Assembly: GCA_017503065.1 (NCBI GenBank)
Contig: JAFVTT010000035.1
Location: 1-38,497, forward strand
Reading direction: 5' to 3'
From: Bacteroidaceae bacterium
GTDB lineage: Bacteria; Bacteroidota; Bacteroidia; Bacteroidales; Bacteroidaceae
Length of the DNA: 38,497 nucleotides
In this document: piece after piece, positions 32,292-38,497 of the stretch
How positions within the stretch are numbered: the stretch's first letter is position 1
Layout: each line of letters opens with the position of its first letter
Program-made: the position numbers and the translations under genes
Notes under the pieces: model-generated
The model's database searches: none
The model's input: the letters and a program-made list of their open reading frames with translations, nothing else
What the model was told of the DNA's origin: nothing

Positions 32292-35200
32292 ATGAAGAAA
32301 AACCTACTAATGTTGGCTCTGTTGCTCCCTGCCATGGCGGGATGGGCACAGACGGATGCCATCAAGGCATCTACATCGGTGGACAGTCCAGAAAGCATGT
32401 TCACCATGAAGAACGGCAATGGTCTGATCATGACCTCCTACACCTCTCCCACGGAGACAGCGGAGAATGCCGGCAAGTTCGCCTTCTATGCCGAGGATGG
32501 CAAGGAGAACTCCTACTACATCTACAGCGTAGACCGCAAGAAATGGGTGTCCTACACCAAGGCCGCCAGTTACAACAACGGCGTTAATTTTGCCCAGTTG
32601 GTGGATGCCAAGGAAAGCGCACAGCCCTGGAATGCCACCAAGGTGACGGTAAGTGGCAACGAGGTTTATCAGTTTGCTCCCTACAATACCACTTCCGTGG
32701 CCGCCAAGTACATGAACTGGTTCGGTGGCAAGGACCAGAACGCTCTGGACAATACTACTATAACCGTAGGTCTGTGGCAGGATGGCGCAAGCAAGGATGG
32801 AGGCAGTCGCTGGATTATCAGTGAAGTGAGTCTTTACACTTACACTATCGAACTGCAGGAGGGTAGCGTAACCATCAACGGTCAGGAGTATACCAACGGC
32901 CAGACGGTTACCGTTACCGGTCATCTCTCTCCCAGCGACGTGGTTGCCACACAGAAGGAGGGCAAGTTTGCTGTGGTTAGCGTGGACAACGAGACCAAGA
33001 CCGTTTCCGTTACCTACTACGACATGCCCGAACTCCGCGACAGCGAGGCATACACTCAGGCATGGGTATATCCCAAGCAGCAGGATGCCGTAGGCACTGC
33101 CATGAGCGAGAAGGAGGGTGAGGTTTACACCCTGTACAACAATGTACTGGCCGCCAGTTTCCTGAAGGGCGACAAGGGTGTCTACTTCTTGGGTAGCAAG
33201 GCCATGAACCTGGTGGCAGGCACAGAACTCTTCATCGTGGGCTTCGGCGCAGGCGAGAAGGTTGCCGCCAGCCAGATGCAGATGAAGAGTTTCGAGCAGA
33301 AGGACCTCGCAGCCAACCCCACTGCCATCGGCGGTGCCGAGCACTATGCCGGCAAGGCTCTGGAAGCAGTCTTCGGTTACACCTACAAGGGTGAGGAAAT
33401 AGAGATCCTCTGGCGTGCAGTGCTGCGCGACGGAAGCCATTATCTGCGCACCGAGATGGAACTGCTCGGCAAGGGCAACGTGGACATGTTCGACATCATT
33501 GCCATGACCTACAACGTGGATGCCAAGGCAGCCGGCACCAAGCCTGCCGCCATCGGCAACACCCGCGGTAAGGTGATCATGAGCAACAAGATATTTGCAG
33601 GTCTGGAGACTCCCACTGCCTACAACACCGTGGGCGGAGCCAGCGACGACGAGGACAAGTGGAACCTGGTTTCTACTCCCGTTACCGACAACTTGGCTGC
33701 TTCTGCATGGACACAGCAGAACATTGCCGACGTGCCCATGCGCATACAGGAAGTAGGCGGTTCGGACAAGACCTACTACACCTACGCCAAGCAGGTGGAA
33801 CTGAAGAAGGACCAGAAGGTGACCACAACCCTCACTTATAAGGGCGGTGCCAAGCGCTTTGACATCGACGGCGTGGTGCTTCTGGACGAGAACGGTTCTA
33901 TCGTGGCCAGCGACTATCACCACGGTTATACCGGTTCTGCCAAGGAGAACAATTCATACACCTTCACCGTGCCCAACGACGGTACCTTCCGTGTATGCAT
34001 GTATGTGGACGGCCGCGAAGGCGAACTCGTCTCTACCGCTGAATTCAAGGTGGAGGTCTACGAGGCAAAGGCCGGTGTGGACGTATCTTCCGACATCGTG
34101 AACATCCAGGGCCGCTGGAGCCGCAACACCACTCTGGCCGCAGGCGAGACCTGGAAGGTGGCTGCCGTTGTGGGCCTCGTTGCACAGGACGGTGCTCAGG
34201 ACAACCCCGACATCCGCAAGACACAGAAGCGTCGTTCGTTCCTGGCATACAGCGAGCGCGAGCGTGCAGTGCCCTGGCGTGCAGTACCCGCATACGTGGC
34301 ATGGTACGAACTCCAGATCAACCGCAACAATGCCGCTCCCGGCCGTGAGCATATCGATAACACCAAGGCAGAGGACGTCCTCAACGTAATGGCTCAGTGG
34401 AAGACTCAGTTCTACGACCGCTACGGTGTTTCTCCCAGCATGTTTGTCATCGACGACGGATGGGACCTCTATGGCGAATGGACCTTCCATAGCAGTTTCC
34501 CCAACGAGTTGCGCGACATGTCCAAGGCTGCCAAGGAGATGGGTGCCGGCATCGGTGCATGGCTCGGCCCTGTGGGCGGTTACGGCCAGAGCGGTAACTA
34601 CCGTCGCCAGTACTGGAACGACAAGGGTGGCATGCAGCTCTCCAACCCCCGCTACTATGAAGCATTCAAGAAGGCCGCATACAACCTCGTATGTAATCAG
34701 GACGGTACAGAAGGCTATCAGGCAGGCAGCGACAACTATGTATTCTTCAAGTTCGATGGTATTTCCGGCCAGTTCTCTTCTGTAGGTCCCGACAACGGCG
34801 ACACCGGCAACGAGAATGCCGAGGGTATCATCCGCCTGGAGCGCTATGTGCGTGAGGAACTCCGCGAGGACATCTTCTTCAACACTACCGTAGGTACATG
34901 GGCTTCTCCCTTCTGGTATCAGATTTCAGATGCTACATGGCGTCAGGAGAACGACCACGACCGCATTGGCAACAATACCATCAAGCGCGAGAACTGGATC
35001 ACTTACCGCGACAACCTGGTTCACCAGAACTACGTTACCAACTCTCCCATCTGTCCCATCAACACACTGATGACCCACGGATTCATCCTTACCAAGTTCG
35101 GTCCTCCAGCAAGTGACGAGCGCGACTACAAGTCAGTGCTGAACGAAATGCGTTGTGCTTTCGCGTGCGGTAGCGGTCTGGTGGAACTCTACAACGACTA

Positions 35201-36593
35201 CGACCTGATGAACAGCATCGAGGGCGGCCGCCTGTGGGCAGACCTTGCCGACCTCATCAAGTGGCAGAAGGAGAACTCCGACGTGCTGATGGATGCACAC
35301 TGGGTGGGCGGCGATCCCTGGACAGGCTCAAAGGCCGAGGTTTACGGCTGGGCAGCATGGAATGGCGAGAAGGCAGTCCTGACCCTGCGCAACGGTGGCA
35401 ACGACACACAGACCTTCACCACCACCCTGCGTGAGGCTCTGGAGATTCCTGCCAACATTACCGGTTCTATCGTGCTGACCAAGGCATTCTCTGACCAGGC
35501 CAACCTTGAGGGCTTGACCGAAGGCCAGGCAATCGACATTGACCAGACCTTGACCGTGACCCTGCCCGGCAGCAGCGTCTACATGTTCAACGGACGCGAC
35601 AGCAAGGCTTCTGTGGTGGCAGTGGAAAGCATCTCCTTCAACCAGGAGCAGTATGAGGTAGAGGAGGGTTCGTCCGTGGCTGTTGTTGCTACGGTAAACC
35701 CTACTGATGCCACCAACAAGATTTTGGAATGGACATCAAGCGATGAGTTGGTGGCTACTGTGGTGAATGGAGTTGTCAAGGGTGTTGCCCCCGGCGTAGT
35801 GACAATCACCGCTTCTGCCACCGATGGCAGTGGCGTGGTTGCCCAGGTGCAGGTGACCGTTACCGAGAAGGTAGTGCCTCCCTATAGCATCAACTTTGAC
35901 AAGGGTATTTCTCAGAATGCAGGTGCCAGGGCTGTAACGCAGATTGTCTTTGCTCCGGCAACGTCAGATGCCAAGACACTGGACGTGGACACCTCTACCA
36001 AGCGATATCTGGACATCAGCGAGAACGAGGATATGATACTTTCCTGCGCTCCCGGCGAGGAAATCAATGTTACCCTGAAGCATGGCGGTGCATGGATGCA
36101 GGGCTATGTCTACATTGACCTGGACAATGACCAGCAGTTCAGTTTCAAGGAGGGCAGCACCGACCAAAGCGGAACCGACCTGGTAAGTTTCTTCTTTTAT
36201 AGCGGAGACTTTAACAACGATGCATCTGGTGTGAACTCACTGGGAGAGACCATTACCGGCGCAGCCCGCAACCCCGGAAGCAGCATTCCTTGCCCCAAGT
36301 TCACTGCCCCCGAGGAGGGTACATACCGCATCCGTTTCAAAGTTGACTGGAACAGCGTAGATGCAGGTGGCCAGATTGCTGCCGACGGCACATGTACCGG
36401 TACAAACGGTATCCTGGCAAACAACGGTACCATCATTGATGCTACTTTGCAGGTGGGCATTGCTACAGGGATAGACGATCTGAAGGGTGAAAACGGGAAA
36501 GTGAAAACTGAAGTTTTCGACCTCAGCGGACGCAAGGCCAATGTTTCTCAGCATGGTGTATTCATCCAGAATGGCAAAAAGGTTGTGAAATAG
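32292..36593 (+). CDS. Very large secreted glycoside hydrolase, clan GH-D-like, with Big_2 and C-terminal modules
   Basis: Exported protein of 1433 residues with a signal peptide (1-19, cut after GWA or near Gln20). The central part, about 680-1000, looks like a TIM-barrel glycosidase of the GH27/31/36 clan: FVIDDGWDLYG (Asp721-Asp722), FFKFDGISG with Asp822 as candidate nucleophile, and QISDATW with Asp880 as candidate acid/base, 58 residues later. It is preceded by a long beta-rich N-terminal region (about 240-650), like the beta-supersandwich before a GH36 catalytic domain. A bacterial Ig-like (Big_2) domain lies near 1112-1195, then a beta-rich module near 1200-1390 (YVYIDLDNDQQFSFKEG), then the tail GIDDLKGENGKVKTEVFDL onward shared with the LRR protein. 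Substrate unknown (alpha-galactoside or host-glycan type is a guess). No SusC/SusD pair lies nearby. Exact GH family is uncertain. Confidence 0.75.
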   Translation: MKKNLLMLALLLPAMAGWAQTDAIKASTSVDSPESMFTMKNGNGLIMTSYTSPTETAENAGKFAFYAEDGKENSYYIYSVDRKKWVSYTKAASYNNGVNFAQLVDAKESAQPWNATKVTVSGNEVYQFAPYNTTSVAAKYMNWFGGKDQNALDNTTITVGLWQDGASKDGGSRWIISEVSLYTYTIELQEGSVTINGQEYTNGQTVTVTGHLSPSDVVATQKEGKFAVVSVDNETKTVSVTYYDMPELRDSEAYTQAWVYPKQQDAVGTAMSEKEGEVYTLYNNVLAASFLKGDKGVYFLGSKAMNLVAGTELFIVGFGAGEKVAASQMQMKSFEQKDLAANPTAIGGAEHYAGKALEAVFGYTYKGEEIEILWRAVLRDGSHYLRTEMELLGKGNVDMFDIIAMTYNVDAKAAGTKPAAIGNTRGKVIMSNKIFAGLETPTAYNTVGGASDDEDKWNLVSTPVTDNLAASAWTQQNIADVPMRIQEVGGSDKTYYTYAKQVELKKDQKVTTTLTYKGGAKRFDIDGVVLLDENGSIVASDYHHGYTGSAKENNSYTFTVPNDGTFRVCMYVDGREGELVSTAEFKVEVYEAKAGVDVSSDIVNIQGRWSRNTTLAAGETWKVAAVVGLVAQDGAQDNPDIRKTQKRRSFLAYSERERAVPWRAVPAYVAWYELQINRNNAAPGREHIDNTKAEDVLNVMAQWKTQFYDRYGVSPSMFVIDDGWDLYGEWTFHSSFPNELRDMSKAAKEMGAGIGAWLGPVGGYGQSGNYRRQYWNDKGGMQLSNPRYYEAFKKAAYNLVCNQDGTEGYQAGSDNYVFFKFDGISGQFSSVGPDNGDTGNENAEGIIRLERYVREELREDIFFNTTVGTWASPFWYQISDATWRQENDHDRIGNNTIKRENWITYRDNLVHQNYVTNSPICPINTLMTHGFILTKFGPPASDERDYKSVLNEMRCAFACGSGLVELYNDYDLMNSIEGGRLWADLADLIKWQKENSDVLMDAHWVGGDPWTGSKAEVYGWAAWNGEKAVLTLRNGGNDTQTFTTTLREALEIPANITGSIVLTKAFSDQANLEGLTEGQAIDIDQTLTVTLPGSSVYMFNGRDSKASVVAVESISFNQEQYEVEEGSSVAVVATVNPTDATNKILEWTSSDELVATVVNGVVKGVAPGVVTITASATDGSGVVAQVQVTVTEKVVPPYSINFDKGISQNAGARAVTQIVFAPATSDAKTLDVDTSTKRYLDISENEDMILSCAPGEEINVTLKHGGAWMQGYVYIDLDNDQQFSFKEGSTDQSGTDLVSFFFYSGDFNNDASGVNSLGETITGAARNPGSSIPCPKFTAPEEGTYRIRFKVDWNSVDAGGQIAADGTCTGTNGILANNGTIIDATLQVGIATGIDDLKGENGKVKTEVFDLSGRKANVSQHGVFIQNGKKVVK
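36488..36508 (+). repeat. Heptamer array in the glycosidase tail
   Basis: TGAAAAC, GGGAAAG, TGAAAAC, in frame, encoding GENGKVKT immediately before the conserved DLSGR tail, as at 18354. Confidence 0.8.
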
Positions 36594-36642
36594 CAGAACA
36601 GAAATCTGCGAGTAAGCTAATTGCTGAAAACGCCTATATAAT

Positions 36643-36690
36643 ATACCGTCGTGTGGTTCCATCCATGCGACGGTATTGTTTTGTCCTTTT
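36643..36690 (+). terminator. Terminator after the glycosidase gene
   Basis: Perfect 9-bp stem ATACCGTCG (36643-36651) with CGACGGTAT (36668-36676), 16-nt loop, followed by the T-rich TGTTTTGTCCTTTT. Confidence 0.75.
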
Positions 36691-36728
36691 CTCTCCTCCC
36701 AAAACCGAGTCCGCTTGGTTATTGTTTT

Positions 36729-36752
36729 GGACACGGCATTCCGTGTCCCTAC
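36729..36752. repeat. GGACACGG palindrome ending GTCCCTA
   Basis: GGACACGG-CATT-CCGTGTCC (36729-36748) followed by CTAC, a member of the GTAGGGACRC palindrome family seen at 15834 and 38105. Confidence 0.7.
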
Positions 36753-36772
36753 CATGCTCTCGTTTGAGTGTT

Positions 36773-36879
36773 TTTGGGGATTTCTCTCACTTAATCGTAC
36801 TTTTGACTGTCGTCTTAGGTACTCACGCTCGGAAATTCTCAAACAAGTTTGGAATTTCTCTCACTTAATCGTACCTTTG
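36773..36879 (+). promoter_or_regulatory. Duplicated promoter for mrp
   Basis: A 25-bp block is repeated with one mismatch at 36781-36805 and 36855-36879, 74 bp apart. Each ends in a -7 element (TACTTTTG at 36798-36805; TACCTTTG at 36872-36879) and each has a TTTG -33 box (36773-36776 with a 21-nt spacer; 36848-36851 with a 20-nt spacer). Two transcript starts are expected. Confidence 0.7.
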
Positions 36880-36900
36880 CATAATCTTTCCCACCATTCT

Positions 36901-36936
36901 ACTCCCCTCCATAGAGGGAGGGGATGGGGGTGGGTC
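36901..36936 (+). repeat. G-rich dispersed element upstream of mrp
   Basis: Nearly identical to the copy at 20062-20098 (read on the minus strand) and in the same orientation to the next start codon, which lies 17 nt away at 36954. Contains the hairpin CCCCTCCATAGAGGGAGGGG. Confidence 0.85.
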
Positions 36937-36953
36937 CTAAATAATAATATAAT

Positions 36954-38063
36954 ATGGAACTGTATCCCAAACTCATCATGGATGCCCTTGCTACGGTGCG
37001 ATACCCCGGTACGGGCAAGAACATTGTGGAGATGGAGATGGTGGAGGACGACCTGCGCATAGCAGGTATGCATGTCGGTTTCTCCCTCATCTTCGACAAA
37101 CCTACCAATCCCTTCCTGAAGTCACTTGTCAAGGCGGCAGAGGCGGCCATTCATGCCTATGTGAGCAAGGATGTGGAGGTGGAGATAAAGACAAAGACCC
37201 TGCAGGCCCCCCGTCCCGACCTGCCCGACCTGCTCCCCGGAGTGAAGAACATCATTGCCGTAAGCAGTGGCAAGGGGGGTGTGGGCAAGAGCACCGTGGC
37301 CACCAATCTGGCCGTGGCCCTGGCACGCATGGGGCATCGTGTGGGCTTGCTCGATTGCGACATCTTCGGCCCCAGTGCCCCCAAGATGTTCGGCATGGAG
37401 GATGCACGTCCATATAGCGAGAACATCGGTGGGCGCGACCTTATCATGCCCGTTGAGAAATACGGCATCAAGGTGCTCAGCATAGGTTTCTTCGTAGACC
37501 CTGCCACTCCCACTCTGTGGCGTGGCGGTATGGCCTCCAATGCCCTGAAGCAACTCATAGGCGATGCTGCATGGGGCGACCTCGACTATTTCGTGTTGGA
37601 CACGCCTCCCGGCACATCCGATATTCATCTGACCCTCGTGCAGACCCTGCCCATCACAGGTGCGGTTATCGTAAGCACACCCCAGCAGGTGGCGTTGGCC
37701 GATGCACGCAAGGGTATCAACATGTACACCAACGACAAGGTGAACGTTCCCATCCTCGGCCTTGTGGAGAACATGGCATGGTTCACTCCCGAAGAGCACC
37801 CCGAGGAGAAATACTACCTCTTTGGCCGTGAGGGCGTGAAATCCCTGGCAGAGGAAATGAACGTCCCCCTGCTTGGACAGATTCCCGTGGTGCAGAGCAT
37901 CTGCGAGAACGGCGACGGCGGTACACCCGTTGCCCTGGACCCCGGCAGCATCACCGGCCAGGCCTTCCTCCAACTCGCCGCCCGCGTGGTCACCGAAACC
38001 GACCGCCGCAACATCGAGCGCGAGAAGACAAAGATAGTGGAAATTAACCGAACGGAAAGGTGA
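36954..38063 (+). CDS. mrp: Mrp/ApbC-family Fe-S cluster carrier ATPase, without the CxxC motif
   Basis: P-loop ATPase of 369 residues of the Mrp/NBP35/ApbC family, thought to carry Fe-S clusters to target proteins. The N-terminal about 90 residues are a MIP18/DUF59 domain (IMDALATVRYPGTGKNIVEM). The ATPase follows: GKGGVGKST deviant Walker A (106-114), LLDCDIFGPSAPKMFG, FVLDTPPGTSDIHLTLVQ and VIVSTPQQVALADARKG. In ApbC-like proteins the ENM segment is followed by a CxxC pair that binds the cluster; here it reads VENMAWFTPEEHPEEKYYLF with no cysteine. From memory, Bacteroidetes relatives also lack it. The last codons and stop lie in a heptamer repeat. Twin promoters and a G-rich element precede it. 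Confidence 0.92.
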   Translation: MELYPKLIMDALATVRYPGTGKNIVEMEMVEDDLRIAGMHVGFSLIFDKPTNPFLKSLVKAAEAAIHAYVSKDVEVEIKTKTLQAPRPDLPDLLPGVKNIIAVSSGKGGVGKSTVATNLAVALARMGHRVGLLDCDIFGPSAPKMFGMEDARPYSENIGGRDLIMPVEKYGIKVLSIGFFVDPATPTLWRGGMASNALKQLIGDAAWGDLDYFVLDTPPGTSDIHLTLVQTLPITGAVIVSTPQQVALADARKGINMYTNDKVNVPILGLVENMAWFTPEEHPEEKYYLFGREGVKSLAEEMNVPLLGQIPVVQSICENGDGGTPVALDPGSITGQAFLQLAARVVTETDRRNIEREKTKIVEINRTER

Positions 38064-38074
38064 AAACGTAAAAC
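38054..38074 (+). repeat. Heptamer array at the mrp stop codon
   Basis: GGAAAGG, TGAAAAC, GTAAAAC. The stop TGA (38061-38063) is the first three bases of the second unit. Confidence 0.75.
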
Positions 38075-38104
38075 CGATTACAGATTAAATAATCACTGTC
38101 CACT

Positions 38105-38183
38105 GTAGGGACGCTGCGTGCAGCGTCCGCATTATATCAACCTGGTGTTTTGCGGACGCTGCACGCAGCGTCCCTACTTTTTT
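38105..38183. terminator. Perfect 27-bp inverted repeat between convergent genes (terminator-like, dispersed GTAGGGAC family)
   Basis: 38105-38131 is the exact reverse complement of 38151-38177, with a 19-nt spacer. Each arm begins or ends in GTAGGGACGC and is itself nearly palindromic (GGACGCTGC/GCAGCGTCC), so cruciforms or single-arm hairpins are possible. It is followed by TTTTTT. It lies between mrp and nhaC, which converge. Confidence 0.85.
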
Positions 38184-38200
38184 CTCACCTTTCACCTTCC
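38181..38200 (-). repeat. Heptamer-like array at the nhaC stop codon
   Basis: On the minus strand GGAAGG, TGAAAGG, TGAGAAA: 7-bp spaced G(A)n units, with the nhaC stop being the TGA of the third unit, as at the mrp stop. Confidence 0.55.
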
Positions 38201-38497
38201 TTTATCCACTCTTCGTGCCTCTTTATCTTCCAGCCGAAAGCGGCGTGGATGATGGACATCAGTGGGGAGAGCAGACAGAAGAAGGTGTAGGGCAGGTAGG
38301 TGAGCGTTGCCACACCCAGCACGGTGGCCTGTGTCATGCCGCAGGTGTTCCAGGGAATGAGGACGGACACCACGGTGGCACTGTCCTCGGTGGAGCGTGA
38401 GAGCAGTCGTGATTCATACCCCTGGCGGGTGTACTCGTCCTTGAACATGTTGCTTGAAAGAATGATGGAGATGTATTGGTCGCCGGTCATCAGATTC
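38185..38497 (-). CDS. nhaC: NhaC family Na+/H+ antiporter, C-terminal part cut by the window
   Basis: The frame is open through the right edge (it continues upstream as ...Asn-Leu before the internal Met at 38490), so these 103 residues are only the C-terminal end. LMTGDQYISIILSSNMFKDE, then LIPWNTCGMTQATVLGVATL and YLPYTFFCLLSPLMSIIHA, match the last membrane segments of NhaC antiporters, which exchange sodium for protons at the inner membrane. The last codons (KEGER, stop at 38185) again end in the heptamer-like GAAGGTGAAAGGTGA. The convergent mrp gene lies beyond the inverted repeat. Confidence 0.85.
   Translation of the reverse strand, partial: NLMTGDQYISIILSSNMFKDEYTRQGYESRLLSRSTEDSATVVSVLIPWNTCGMTQATVLGVATLTYLPYTFFCLLSPLMSIIHAAFGWKIKRHEEWIKEGER

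Larger units (their letters stand above)
36594..36953. other. 360-nt intergenic region: terminator, palindrome, twin promoters, dispersed element
   Basis: No coding gene. In order: terminator (36643-36676), GGACACGG palindrome (36729-36752), two promoter copies (36773-36805 and 36848-36879) and the G-rich element (36901-36936), each listed separately. Confidence 0.75.

Noticed and set aside
32307..33923. 538-codon minus-strand frame inside the glycosidase gene
   Set aside because: Long only because the GC-rich plus-strand gene has few stop complements; no start context, promoter or recognisable sequence.

Overview
The window looks like chromosomal DNA of a Bacteroidales bacterium, probably Prevotellaceae. 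Most intergenic starts carry the Bacteroidetes promoter (TTTG or TTG, about 19-21 nt, then TAnnTTTG) with no clear Shine-Dalgarno sequence. The gene set also fits: a sodium-pumping methylmalonyl-CoA decarboxylase cluster, a BspA-type leucine-rich repeat protein, large secreted enzymes ending in a short 'DLSGR...GK' tail, and an Mrp of the Bacteroidetes type without CxxC. No rRNA, tRNA, CRISPR array, integrase or transposase was seen. The GC-rich coding regions are ordinary chromosome; two genes (15954-17207 and 30353-31240) are visibly more AT-rich.

Layout. 1-1436 (-): SLC13/DASS anion transporter, cut by the left edge. 1519-2796 (-): O-acetylhomoserine sulfhydrylase. 2894-4636 (-): QueA fused to a Nudix domain. 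4869-8843 (+): secreted papain-like peptidase with LamG and PKD-like domains. 8950-11635 (-): three-gene operon MATE exporter, phosphopantetheinyl transferase, exonuclease III, joined by ATGA overlaps. 11861-15809 (+): mmdA-mmdD-mmdC-mmdB. 15954-17207 (-): AAA ATPase with DUF4143. 17622-18461 (+): BspA-like LRR protein. 18731-24481 (-): tripartite efflux operon in which the RND pump and the TolC-like outer-membrane factor are one open frame. 24700-26293 (+): xseA and xseB. 26397-27239 (+): Bro-N/DinD-like protein. 27288-28310 (+): ilvE. 28374-30053 (-): acyl-CoA synthetase. 30353-31240 (+): membrane protein of unknown function. 31300-32046 (-): tcdA. 32292-36593 (+): very large secreted glycosidase. 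36954-38063 (+): mrp. 38185-38497 (-): NhaC C-terminus, cut by the right edge.

The most unusual content is not a single gene but a set of short dispersed repeats at gene ends and starts: (a) heptamer arrays of GGAAAAC/TGAAAAC type, A-rich on the coding strand, at or inside the 3' ends of at least seven genes; (b) nonamer arrays of TCNGANNNN or CTAGANNNN type; (c) a 10-bp joint CGRTGAGCGG; (d) a 36-bp G-rich element next to start codons; (e) GTAGGGACRC palindromes. A pure GGAAAAC array encodes the same heptapeptide cycle (GKRKTEN) in all three sense frames and has no stop in any of six frames, so it can extend or join proteins without breaking them. At the efflux operon a composite of these modules forms the linker that fuses RND and outer-membrane factor, while the same joint in another frame supplies the stop codon of the upstream adaptor gene.

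Metabolically, the mmd cluster would couple decarboxylation of methylmalonyl-CoA to sodium export in succinate/propionate fermentation; its biotin carrier has two biotinyl domains. The sodium gradient could serve transporters such as the DASS protein and NhaC at the two edges (inference).
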